From: WHSW01 sp963781265
GTDB lineage: Bacteria; Actinomycetota; Thermoleophilia; Solirubrobacterales; 70-9
Assembly (NCBI GenBank): GCA_963781265.1
Contig: CAWAFH010000014.1
Location: 186,001-250,000 of the forward strand
DNA: 64,000 nt
Direction: 5' to 3'
Part shown: positions 34,293 through 43,399 of the stretch, piece after piece
Layout of the letters: every line of letters begins with the position of its first letter
How positions within the stretch are numbered: the first letter of the stretch is position 1
Program-made: the position numbers and the translations under genes
The notes under the pieces: generated by a model
The model's input: only the letters and a program-made list of their open reading frames with translations
The model's database searches: none
What the model was told of the DNA's origin: nothing

Positions 34293-36701
34293 ATGAGCCA
34301 GCCCGATCGCACCAAGCTTCCGATCCCCAGCCGGCCGTTCGGCGGCGTCGCCAACCGAACGCTCGACGGCTCGGAGCCGGACTGGAACCTGATCGGGCAC
34401 GTCGACGCCCCCGACGGGGCACCCAACGTGCTGGTGGTCCTGATCGACGATGCAGGCTTCGGCAATGCCGGCACCTTCGGCGGGCCGATCGACACGCCCA
34501 ACTACTCGCGGATGGCCGACGACGGTGTCCGCTACAACCGCTTCCACGTGCCCGCGCTGTGCTCGCCGACCCGCGCGGCACTGCTCACCGGCCGCAACAG
34601 CCACGCGGTCGGATTCGGCTCGGTGGGCGAGTTCTCGACCGGATTCCCCGGCTACACGGCGTTCCTGCCAGACGACTGCGCCCCACTGCCGAGGATCCTG
34701 CGGGACAACGGCTATGCGACCGCCGCCTTCGGCAAGTGGCACCTGACGCCAGACGGCCAGCAAGGCCCCGCCGGCCCGTTCAACCGCTGGCCCACCGGTT
34801 GGGGGTTCGACTACTTCTACGGCTTCTTGGGCGGCGGGTCGGGGCAGTGGGACCCCTGCCTGACCGAGAACCAGAAGATCATTGGCACCCCGTCCGGGTT
34901 CTACGACGAGGAGGACCCGTACTACCTGCCCGACGACATGGCCGACAAGACGATCGACTGGCTGCACGCGATCCGCGGCCAGGACGCCTCGAAGCCGTTC
35001 TTCGCCTACTTCTCGACCGGCTGCAGCCACGCTCCGCACCACGTCTCCGAGCAGTGGGCGTCGAAGTACAAGGGCAAGTTCGATCAGGGCTGGGACAAGC
35101 TACGCGAGGAAACGTTCGCGCGCCAGAAGGAGCTGGGCGTGATCCCGCCCGATGCCGAGCTCACCCCCCGCGATGACGCGTTCCCCGCCTGGGACGACGT
35201 CCCCGACAAGCTCAAGGCCTTCTACGCGCGCCAGATGGAGGTCTACGCCGGCTACTCCGAGAACGCCGACTACAACGCCGGCCGCGTGATCGACGCGATC
35301 GACGAACTCGGCGAGCTCGACAACACGCTCGTGCTCTGGATCTGGGGGGACAACGGCGCCAGCATGGAGGGCACGGTCACCGGCTCGTTCAACGAGCTGA
35401 CGATGCAGAACGGCATCCCGCTGACCGACGAGATGCAGCTGCAGCTCTCCGAGCGCTACGGGGGCGTCGAGGCCTGGGGCGACAAGATGATGGCGCCCCA
35501 TTACTCCGCCGCCTGGGCGTGGGCGGGCAATACGCCGTTCAAATGGGGTAAGCAGGTCGGCTCGCATCTCGGCGGGACCCGCAACCCGCTCGTCGCCCAC
35601 TGGCCCGAGAGGATCTCGGAGGGCGGGGCCCTGAGGCCACATTTCACGCACGTGATCGACATCGGGCCGACGATCCTCGACATCGCGGGCATCCCGATGC
35701 CGACCCACGTCGACGGGATCGAGCAGGAGCCGATGCACGGGGTCACGTTCGCCGACTCGCTCACCGACGCCGACGCTCCCGAGCGGCATACTCAGCAGTA
35801 CTTCGAGACGATCGGCAACCGGGCGATGTACAAGGACGGCTGGTGGCTGTCGATGCGGACCGAGCGCATCCCCTGGGTGATTACGCCGGAGGCGCTGGGC
35901 CCGTACAAGCCCGGCGTCTGGGACCCCGACCAGGATCCGGTCGAGCTCTACTACCTGCCCGACGACTACAGCCAGGCGAACGATCTCGCCGCCGACCACC
36001 CGGAGAAGGTGCAGGAGCTGAAGGAACTCTTCTGGCAGGAGGCGGAGCGCTACAAGGTGCTGCCGCTGTTGTCGACGCTGGCGGGCTTCTTCGGGATGCT
36101 GCCTCCGCTCCCAGAGGGCGCCAAGTTCGAGTTCCGCGGTGACGTCGAGAACGTCCTCTCGGGAATGATCCCGCGGATCTACAACCACTCGTACTCGATC
36201 AGCGCCGACCTCGTGATCCCTCCTGGCGGCGCCGAGGGCGTGATCGTCGCCGAGGCCGACCACCTTGGTGGCTTCTCGCTCTTCGTCGATGACGGCAAGC
36301 TCACCCACACGTACTCGATGATGGGCGTCTTCGTCTTCCGCCAGCGGGCGTCAGAGCCGCTGCCCGAGGGCGAGGTGACGGTCCGGATGGAGTTCGCCGC
36401 GGACTCCGCCAGTCCGGCCACGGGCGGGGAGGTCACGCTGTTTGTCGATGACCGGCCGGTCGCCGACGGACGAATGGATCACACGGTCCCGATCCGCTTC
36501 TCGGGCTACGCCGGGATGGATATCGGACGCGACAACGGCGGGGTCGTCGACCTCGCCTACGAGGACAGAAAGCCGTTCGCCTTCACGGGCACGGTCAAGA
36601 AGGTGGTGTTCGACATCAAGCCGCACGCGTCGGAGGCCGAGAAGCACGAACTCCACCGCAACGTCCACCACGGGCACACCGCCCACGCGTTGACGGCGTA
36701 A
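34293..36701 (+). CDS. Type I arylsulfatase
   Basis: This 802-aa sulfatase hydrolyses sulfate esters using a formylglycine made from C90 in CSPTR (residues 90-94). Metal-binding residues are in LVVLIDDAGFGN near the N-terminus and in WIWGDNGASMEG later. Further sulfatase segments are FGKWHLTPDG and NPLVAHWPERI. The C-terminal 150 residues are a beta-rich domain (VIVAEADHLGGFSLFVDDGK, VTLFVDDRPVADGRMDHT) seen in long actinobacterial arylsulfatases. No signal peptide is visible, so it appears cytoplasmic. It is divergent from its maturase, with a DUF1269 gene 28 bp downstream. Physiological substrate unknown. Confidence 0.93.
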   Translation: MSQPDRTKLPIPSRPFGGVANRTLDGSEPDWNLIGHVDAPDGAPNVLVVLIDDAGFGNAGTFGGPIDTPNYSRMADDGVRYNRFHVPALCSPTRAALLTGRNSHAVGFGSVGEFSTGFPGYTAFLPDDCAPLPRILRDNGYATAAFGKWHLTPDGQQGPAGPFNRWPTGWGFDYFYGFLGGGSGQWDPCLTENQKIIGTPSGFYDEEDPYYLPDDMADKTIDWLHAIRGQDASKPFFAYFSTGCSHAPHHVSEQWASKYKGKFDQGWDKLREETFARQKELGVIPPDAELTPRDDAFPAWDDVPDKLKAFYARQMEVYAGYSENADYNAGRVIDAIDELGELDNTLVLWIWGDNGASMEGTVTGSFNELTMQNGIPLTDEMQLQLSERYGGVEAWGDKMMAPHYSAAWAWAGNTPFKWGKQVGSHLGGTRNPLVAHWPERISEGGALRPHFTHVIDIGPTILDIAGIPMPTHVDGIEQEPMHGVTFADSLTDADAPERHTQQYFETIGNRAMYKDGWWLSMRTERIPWVITPEALGPYKPGVWDPDQDPVELYYLPDDYSQANDLAADHPEKVQELKELFWQEAERYKVLPLLSTLAGFFGMLPPLPEGAKFEFRGDVENVLSGMIPRIYNHSYSISADLVIPPGGAEGVIVAEADHLGGFSLFVDDGKLTHTYSMMGVFVFRQRASEPLPEGEVTVRMEFAADSASPATGGEVTLFVDDRPVADGRMDHTVPIRFSGYAGMDIGRDNGGVVDLAYEDRKPFAFTGTVKKVVFDIKPHASEAEKHELHRNVHHGHTAHALTA

Positions 36702-36729
36702 CGCGCACCTGCAATGAAAGGAGGCTCCG

Positions 36730-37242
36730 ATGGCGCGACATGAGACGATCGACGTTCTGATCGGCGGTTACCTGTCGAAGCAGGCGGCCGAGGAGGACTA
36801 CCAGTCGGTCCTGGACAGCGGCGGCGAACTGCAGGGGATGGCACTCGTAGCCAAGGATCTCGAGGGCGAGCTGGCGGTCGAGGAAACCGACCATATGGTC
36901 AGAAAAGCCGCCGGGGGTCTCGGGGCCGTCGGCTTCGCCATCGGACTGGCCGCGCCGCCGCTGCTGGCCGCCACGGCCGTCGGGGCCGCGCTCGGCGCCG
37001 GCACCGGCGACCTCCTCCACCACAAGGTCGCCGGCAAGGTGGGCGAGCAGGCGGGAGAGACCATCCCGCTCGGCGGCGCCGGGCTGATCGTCGCCTACGC
37101 GCACTCGGAGGCCGACAAGATCGAGCCGGCCGTAACCCGCGCCGTGCAGAAGACCGTCGGCGAGGCCGAGGGCAAGCACGTCGAGGCCCTCAAGGGGGCG
37201 CTCGCCGATGCGCAAAAGAAGATGGCCGAGGGGAGCGAGTGA
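36730..37242 (+). CDS. DUF1269-family protein
   Basis: This 170-aa protein has the DUF1269 pattern: an N-terminal alpha/beta segment (DVLIGGYLSKQAAEEDYQSVLD), VAKDLEGELAVEE, a glycine/alanine hydrophobic centre (GGLGAVGFAIGLAAPPLLAATAVGAALGAG) that could insert in a membrane, and a C-terminal helix. It is related in outline to the two DUF6325 proteins of the island. A GAAAGGAGG ribosome site precedes ATG 36730, 28 bp after the sulfatase, so it is probably read from site D. Function unknown. Confidence 0.78.
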   Translation: MARHETIDVLIGGYLSKQAAEEDYQSVLDSGGELQGMALVAKDLEGELAVEETDHMVRKAAGGLGAVGFAIGLAAPPLLAATAVGAALGAGTGDLLHHKVAGKVGEQAGETIPLGGAGLIVAYAHSEADKIEPAVTRAVQKTVGEAEGKHVEALKGALADAQKKMAEGSE

Positions 37243-37267
37243 CCTGCCCACCCTGATCGGGGCGCAG

Positions 37268-37286
37268 TTCACACCGATCGGGTGAC
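37268..37286 (+). promoter_or_regulatory. Island palindrome, site E (holin-phosphodiesterase operon)
   Basis: TTCACACCGATCGGGTGAC matches the consensus with one arm mismatch. TACGGT at 37307-37312 is 20 bases downstream. The gene start used is GTG 37345. Confidence 0.68.
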
Positions 37287-37344
37287 GGCGCGTCCCCGCG
37301 ACGGGGTACGGTCGCGCAATGAATCGCAGCGAGGGACCGCGACG

Positions 37345-39324
37345 GTGACCGAGGCGGCCTACGGCGCCCCACTCGAGTGGGAACCGTCCGCGCCACGGCT
37401 GCGCCCGCTGCGGCTGCTGGTCTCGTGGGTCGTCGCGGCGGCCTCCGTCTATGTCGCCGGCGGCCTCGTCCGCGGGGTCAGCATCGACGATCCCGGGGGC
37501 GCCTTCCTGGTCGCCGCGGTGATCGCAGTCATCAACGCGGTTCTCCCGCCGACGATCGCCGCACTGCGGCTCCCGTTCACGCTGGTCAGCGGCTTCCTGC
37601 TCGTCCTCTTCGCCGATGCCGGAGCGCTGATGCTCACCGACGAGGTCTTCCCCGACGTGCTCACGATCGGCTCCTTCGGCGACGCGCTGCTGATGGCGCT
37701 GGTGATGGCGGCCGTCTCGATCGTGATCCAGGTGGTGACCGGGACAAACGACGACGACGAGTACACGCTCCGGGTCGTGAAGCGGATCGCGAAGCGCCAG
37801 GGCGGCGCGACGCGGGCCGATGCCCCGGGCATCCTGTTCCTCGAGGTCGACGGCCTGGCGCTGCCGGTCCTTCGCAACGCGATGCGCGATGGCAGCGCCC
37901 CCAACCTGGCGCGGTGGATCGCGGAGGAGGGCTACCACCTGAGCGAGTGGGAGACCGACCTCTCCTCGCAGACCGGGGCCAGCCAGGCCGGGATCCTGCT
38001 CGGCTCCAACGACGACATCCCGGCATTCCGCTGGGTCGAGAAGGAGACGCGGACGATGATGACGTGCTCGGCGCCGGGCGATTGCGCCGAGATCGAGCGC
38101 CGCCGCTCGACCGGGATCGGCCTGCTTCGCGACGGCGGTGCCAGTCGTGGCAACCTGCTCTCCGGCGATGCCGACGAGGTCATCCTCACGGTCAGCAGGA
38201 TGGAGGCGGAGAAGCGTGCGAACCCGGGCTACCGAGCCTTCCTCGCCAACGGCTTCAACGTCACCCGAACGCTGGCCCTGTTCTTCTGGGAGGTGATCCT
38301 CGAGTGGACCGCCGCGCTCCGGGCGATCCGCCGCGATGTCCGCCCGCGCGGCCACCGGGGCGGCATCTACCCGTTCCTGCGCGGCGCGATGTGCGTGTTC
38401 GTGCGTGACCTGATCGTCTTCGGAGTGCTCACCGACATGATGCGCGGGCGGCCCGCCGTTTACGCGACCTTCTCCAGCTACGACGAGGTCGCCCACCACT
38501 CGGGCCTCGAGCGAGCCGACACGATGGAGGCGCTGCGCAAGCTCGACCAGCAGTTCGGGCGGATCGAGCGTGCCCGCCGCTACGCGCCGCGGCCATACGA
38601 GATCGTGGTCCTCTCAGACCATGGTCAGACCCAGGGGGCGACCTTCAAGCAGCGCAACGGGTACGGGCTCGACGAGCTGGTCGAGCGCTCGCTGGCAAGC
38701 GGCGACGTGGCCGAGTACGCCGGCGGTGACGAACAATCGGCGATGGTCGGCCACGCGCTCGGCGAGGCGACCGGCCGCAAGGAGGAGAAGAAGCCGAAGA
38801 ACGACGTCTCGGGCCAGGAGGTCGTGGTCCTCGGGTCCGGCAACCTCGGCCTCATCTATCTGATGGAGGAGCCGCGGCGGCTGACGTTGGAGGAGATCGA
38901 CGAACGCCACCCGAAGCTGATCGGGGCGTTGCGCGACCACCCGCACGTCGGCTGGCTGCTGGTGCGCTCCGGCGAGCGCGGCCCCCTCGTCCTCGGCGGA
39001 GCCGGCGAGCGTTGCCTCGCCGACGGGTCGCTGAGCGGCGAGGACCCACTCGCCGACTTCTCGCCGACGGCGGCCGATCATCTCCTGCGCAGCGATGGCT
39101 TCGAGCACGTCGCCGACATCATGGTCGGCAGCTTCTACGACCCGGAGCTCGACGAGGGCTGCGCGTTCGAGGAACTGATCTCCTTTCACGGCGGCCTCGG
39201 CGGTCCCCAGACACGGCCGTTCATCCTCCACCCGGAGCGTCTGAAGATGCCCGGGCAGGCGGTGCTCGGCGCCGCCGCGGTGCACGCTGTGCTTTCCGGC
39301 TGGCGAGCGGAGCTGAACGGATGA
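37345..39324 (+). CDS. Phage-holin-like membrane domain fused to an alkaline-phosphatase-superfamily phosphodiesterase
   Basis: The N-terminal 120 residues form four membrane helices like the holin 4_2/Mycobact_4TM domain (LLVSWVVAAASVYVAGGLVRG, FLVAAVIAVINAVLPP, LVSGFLLVLFADAGALML, LLMALVMAAVSIVIQVV). After a linker comes a type I phosphodiesterase/nucleotide pyrophosphatase domain: GILFLEVDGLALPVLRNA, the nucleophile region TGASQAGILLG, VYATFSSYDEVAHHSG and IVVLSDHGQTQG. A membrane-bound hydrolase of nucleotides or lipid head groups is inferred; such fusions recur in actinobacteria. GTG 37345 has GAGGGA eight bases upstream; the in-frame GTG at 37282 lies inside the palindrome. Confidence 0.85.
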   Translation: MTEAAYGAPLEWEPSAPRLRPLRLLVSWVVAAASVYVAGGLVRGVSIDDPGGAFLVAAVIAVINAVLPPTIAALRLPFTLVSGFLLVLFADAGALMLTDEVFPDVLTIGSFGDALLMALVMAAVSIVIQVVTGTNDDDEYTLRVVKRIAKRQGGATRADAPGILFLEVDGLALPVLRNAMRDGSAPNLARWIAEEGYHLSEWETDLSSQTGASQAGILLGSNDDIPAFRWVEKETRTMMTCSAPGDCAEIERRRSTGIGLLRDGGASRGNLLSGDADEVILTVSRMEAEKRANPGYRAFLANGFNVTRTLALFFWEVILEWTAALRAIRRDVRPRGHRGGIYPFLRGAMCVFVRDLIVFGVLTDMMRGRPAVYATFSSYDEVAHHSGLERADTMEALRKLDQQFGRIERARRYAPRPYEIVVLSDHGQTQGATFKQRNGYGLDELVERSLASGDVAEYAGGDEQSAMVGHALGEATGRKEEKKPKNDVSGQEVVVLGSGNLGLIYLMEEPRRLTLEEIDERHPKLIGALRDHPHVGWLLVRSGERGPLVLGGAGERCLADGSLSGEDPLADFSPTAADHLLRSDGFEHVADIMVGSFYDPELDEGCAFEELISFHGGLGGPQTRPFILHPERLKMPGQAVLGAAAVHAVLSGWRAELNG

Positions 39325-40510
39325 TCCGCGGTCGGCGCGACGCCACGCCCGAAGCGAGCACCCTGCGGAGCCCGAGGACGAGTACATCGAGATCGACCCC
39401 GGCGAGCTGACCGGGATCATCCGCGTGCCGACCTGGCTGCGCGACCTCGGGCTGATGGCGTGGCTATTGGTCGGCCTCGGCCTTCTGCTGGCCGGGACGA
39501 TCTGGATCCTCGGGCTGACCTACGTCATCGTCGGACCGGTGATCGTCGCCTCGGTGGTCGCCGCGGTGGCCTCGCCGCTCGTGCGCTGGCTCGAAACCCA
39601 TCGCGTCCCGCGGCTGCTCGCGGCGGTCCTCGTGCTGGTCGGGCTGATCGCCCTCGCGATCGCGGCGACGGTGGTGATCATCACCGGGATCACCGGCGAG
39701 AGCAGCAGCATCACCGGCCACCTGGACAGCGCCAAGGACACGATCGCCGGCTGGCTCAAGGACCTCGGCCTCGACCCGAGCAAGGCCGACGCCGCGAAAT
39801 CGGACGCCAGCAAGGGCGTCAGCGACAGCGCCGGAGCGCTGCTCAACGGCCTCGCGGTGGTCGTCGGGGAGCTCTCGTCGCTCGTCTTCTTCCTCGTGCT
39901 CACCGCGCTGAGCCTGATCTTCCTGCTCTCGGACGGGCCCAAGATCCGCGCCTGGGTCGAGAGCCACTCCGGCGTGCCGGCTGACGTAGCGCACACGATC
40001 GGCCAGCGGGTGCTGCAGTCCTTGCGGGGCTACTTCCTGGGCGTCACGATCGTCGCCGCGTTCAACGCGGCCGTCGTCGCGCTCGGGGCCGTGCTGCTCG
40101 GCGTGCCGCTGGTGGGGACGATCGCCGCGGTCACCTTCATCGGGGCCTACGTCCCCTACCTCGGCGCCTGGGCGGCGGGCGCCTTCGCGGTGCTGCTCGC
40201 GCTCGGGGACGGGGGTGCCGACGTCGCGGCCGGGATGATCGTGGTCGAGGTGCTCGCCAACGGCATCCTGCAGCAGCTCGTGCAGCCGTTCGCGATGGGC
40301 GCCGCGCTCGGCATCCACCCGCTCGCGGTGCTGATCGTGACGATCGCCGGCGGCGCCCTGTTCGGGATGGTGGGACTGGTGCTGGCGGCCCCGATGACCT
40401 CGGCCGTGGTGCGCATCTCGGCCGACCTCGCCCGCGCGCGGGCCGAGGCCGAGGCTCCTGCCGGGGCCGCTCGCGAGCCCCCGCTCAGCCCCGAGCCGGC
40501 ATCCGGCTGA
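39321..40510 (+). CDS. AI-2E family transporter-like membrane protein (one frame break)
   Basis: This is a polytopic protein of the AI-2E/DUF20 family (TqsA-like), about 396 codons. Helices include GLMAWLLVGLGLLLAGTIWILG, LLAAVLVLVGLIALAIAATVVII, VVVGELSSLVFFLVLTALSLIFLL and the family segments GTIAAVTFIGAYVPYLGAWAAG and IHPLAVLIVTIAGGALFGMVGLVLAAP. The family exports small molecules, sometimes ions or autoinducers. ATG 39321 overlaps the preceding stop by ATGA. The short N-terminal piece changes frame near 39372, continuing as EDEYIEIDPGELTGIIRVPTW. Expression probably comes from site E. Confidence 0.83.
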
Positions 40511-40616
40511 CCGCTTCGCCGGTGCAGCGGCGATAGTGCGGGAGCCAGTCGAGGATCGGGACATACTTGGTCAGCCGCTCGACGCGCCGATTAGACCAGG
40601 ACGCGGGCGGAGGCGA

Positions 40617-40635
40617 ATCACCCAAAAGGGATGAC
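40617..40635 (+). promoter_or_regulatory. Island palindrome, site F (DUF2252-P450-cyd unit)
   Basis: ATCACCCAAAAGGGATGAC is a clear palindrome. TAGTGT at 40656-40661 lies 20 bases downstream and eight bases before ATG 40670, so the transcript is probably leaderless. All genes to 47001 read in this direction without a further promoter that I can see. Confidence 0.7.
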
Positions 40636-40669
40636 GTGCGCCCGCTCACATGGCTTAGTGTGGTTACGA

Positions 40670-42103
40670 ATGGCGACCGTTACAGCGGACGAACCCCGCG
40701 TGGCACCCTCGGGGGCGACCCCGAGCGAACGCGCAGCGCTCGGCAAGGCGGCCCGGGCCGAGGTTCCGCGCTCCAGCCACGGCGACTGGGAGCCCGCGGC
40801 CGATCGCCCAGACCCGCTCGAGGTGATTCGAGGCCGAGGACGCCGACCGGGTGCCGGAGCTGGTGCCGCTGCGCCACGGGCGCATGCTCGTCTCGGCCTT
40901 CACCTTCTACCGCGGTGCCGCGGCGATCATGGCCGCCGACCTCGGGCCGACGCCGACATCGGGCCTGTGGGTTCAGGCGTGCGGCGACGCGCACCTCTCC
41001 AACTTCGGCGCCTACGCCGCCGCCGATCGGGCCCTCGTTCTCGACATCAACGACTTCGACGAGACCCTGCCGGGCCCGTGGGAGTGGGATCTGAAACGGC
41101 TCGTGGCCAGCTTCGAGATCGCCGGGCGCGACCGGGAGTTCGACGATGCCCAGCGGGCCGAGATCGTGCTCAGAGCCGCTCGCAGCTACCGCGAGCACAT
41201 GCGCGAGCTCGCCGGGCTCAGCAATCTCGATGTCTGGTACCTACGCGTCGACGTCTCACAGGTCCGCGAGACATTCGCGCCGCGCGCCACCAAGAAGGAG
41301 CGCAAGCGGTTCGACCGCAACGTCGCCAAGACCGTGCGCAAGGACCGGCTGCGCGCGTTCTCGAAGCTGACCACCCGCGTCGACGGCGAGCTGCGGTTCG
41401 TCAGCGACCCGCCGGTGCTGGTCCCGTTCGAGGAGATCTTCAAGGGCAAGCAGCTGAAGACGGCGCAGGCGAGGCTGCACGACGTGCTCGAGCAGTATCG
41501 GGAGACCCTCGACGGGGAGTACCGCCACCTGTATGACGAGTACCGGTTCGTGCACGCCGCACACAAGGTCGTCGGCGTCGGCAGCGTCGGCACCCGCGCC
41601 TGGGTCGACCCTGTTCGTCGGCCGCGACGACGAGCGACCCGCTCTTCCTCCAGGTCAAGGAGGCGCAGCCGTCGGTGCTCGAGCCGTTCACGGCGCCGAC
41701 CGAGTTCCCCCACCAGGGCCAGCGGGTGGTCGAGGGCCAGCGCCTGACCCAGTCGAGCAGCGACATCATGCTCGGCTGGCTGTCGGCGGTGGGCCCGGAC
41801 GCGAAGAAGCGCGACTTCTACGTGCGCCAGCTCTGGGATCAGAAGGGCTCGGCAGCGGTCGAGACGATGACCCCGCGGATGATGGCCATGTACGCGCAGA
41901 TCTGCGGCGCGATCCTCGCTCGCGCCCACGCCCGCTCCGGCGATCGGATCGCGATCGGCTCCTACCTCGGCGACGGCGACAGCTTCGATCGCGCGATGGC
42001 CCAGTTCGCGGTCGCGTACGCGGATCAGAACGAGCGCGACTACGCCGCGCTCAAGGCGGCGGTCGCCGACGGTCGGCTGGAGATCGAGACGGAGGAGCGC
42101 TGA
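40670..42103 (+). CDS. DUF2252-family protein (frame-broken)
   Basis: This is a protein of about 477 aa of the DUF2252 family, kinase-like in outline but of unknown activity. Family blocks are HGRMLVSAFTFYRGAAAIMAADL, VQACGDAHLSNFGAYA, VLDINDFDETLPGPWEWDLKRLVASFEIAGR and KVVGVGSVGTRAWV. The C-terminal block is QLWDQKGSAAVETMTPRMMAMYAQICGAILARAHARSGD. Three frames are needed, with breaks near 40835 and between 41605 and 41640, while total length stays a multiple of three. It is the first gene behind site F. Aminoglycoside-phosphotransferase-like activity is sometimes guessed for the family; no evidence here. Confidence 0.82.
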
Positions 42104-42107
42104 CCCG

Positions 42108-43369
42108 ATGACCACCCTCGCACCCGCCGCCGACCTTGCCGACCTCGACGTCAGCAACCTCGACCTCTGGGCCGAGGGCCCGCCGCACGAGACCTTCAGG
42201 CGGCTCCGCGCGACGAGCCGCTGCACTGGAGCGAGCTCGCCGACTTCGAGCGCGAGAGCGGCTTCTGGTCGGTGGTCCGCTTCGAGGACATCGCGGCGGT
42301 CGGGCGCGACCACGAGACCTACTCATCGGCGCGCAGCATCATCCTCGTCGACAAGCTCGCCGCCGAGCCGGGCGCGCCGGACCCGATCGACATCGCGGCG
42401 AACATGCTGATCACCCAGGACCCGCCGCGCCACGACCGGCTCAAGGCGCTGGTCCAGCGCGCGTTCACCCCCAAGCGGGCGATCGAGCACACCGAGCGCA
42501 TGCGCGAGATCATCAACCTGGTCTGGGACCGGGCCCTCGAGCGCCATCCCGACGGCCGCCTCGACCTGGTTCAGGACGTCGGCGTCTTCGTCCCCTCGAT
42601 GGTGATCGGCGACATGCTCGGCGCCCCGCGCGAGGACGCGGACAAGCTCGTGGACTGGACCAACCGCACGACGGCTTTCGAGGATCCGCGGCTGGTTCCG
42701 GACCTCGGCGACGTCTGGCGGGCGTTGGAGGAGTTCATCCCCTACGTCAACGCGATGATCGAGGACCGGGAGGTCCATCCCACCGACGACCTGACCACCG
42801 CCTTCATCGAGGCCGAGGTCGACGGCGAGCGCCTCAGCCACGAGGAGGTGCTGATGTTCTTCTTCCTGCTCATGGTCGCGGGCAACGACTCGACCAGGGC
42901 GGTGTTCACGTCCGGGATCAAGAACCTGCTCGAGGACCCCGAGCAGATGCGTTTGGTGCGCTCCGGCGAGGTCGAACTCGATCAGGTCGTCGAGGAGTTC
43001 GTCCGCTACAACCCTGCGTTCGCCTATATGCGACGGACCGCGACCCGTGACGCGGAGCTCGCCGGCAAGCAGGTGAAGGCCGGCGACAAGCTCGCGCTCT
43101 GGTACGTCTCGGGCAACCGCGACGAGTCGGTCTTCGACGATCCCGACCGGTTCGACGTGCGTCGCACACCGAACCCGCACCAGGGCTTCGGCGGCGGCGG
43201 GCGCCACTTCTGCCTCGGGGCCGGACTCGCTCGGCTGGAGCTGAAGCTCTGGATCTCCGAGACGCTGCGGCGCTTCCCCGAACTCGAGCTCGACGGCGAC
43301 ACCGAGCGCGTCAGCTCGACCTTCCTGAACCAGTACCGCACGATCCCGGTCGCGCTTCAGACCGGCTGA
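42108..43369 (+). CDS. Cytochrome P450, copy 1 (one frame break)
   Basis: This is a soluble bacterial P450 of about 420 codons that would hydroxylate a hydrophobic substrate with electrons from separate ferredoxin/reductase. The I-helix oxygen motif is MVAGNDSTR, the ExxR is EFVR, and the haem-Cys loop is FGGGGRHFCLGAGLAR. Sequence style is near the CYP124/125/142 and terpene/steroid group. The N-terminus (MTTLAPAADLADLDVSNLDLWAEG) changes frame near 42210 before DEPLHWSELADFE. ATG 42108 has GGAGGAG upstream. The region from 42239 onward is duplicated in tandem. No redox partner gene is adjacent. Confidence 0.88.
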
Positions 43370-43399
43370 GCGTCGAACGCGGGCCGGACCGCCCGGTTG
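42239..43399 (+). repeat. Tandem duplication unit 1 (1161 bp) within the P450 genes
   Basis: The segment starting GCCGACTTCGAGCGCGAGAG is repeated 1161 bases later. The unit ends with GGGCCGGACCGCCCGGT (43381-43397), which recurs at 44542-44558 at the same offset. Confidence 0.85.
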
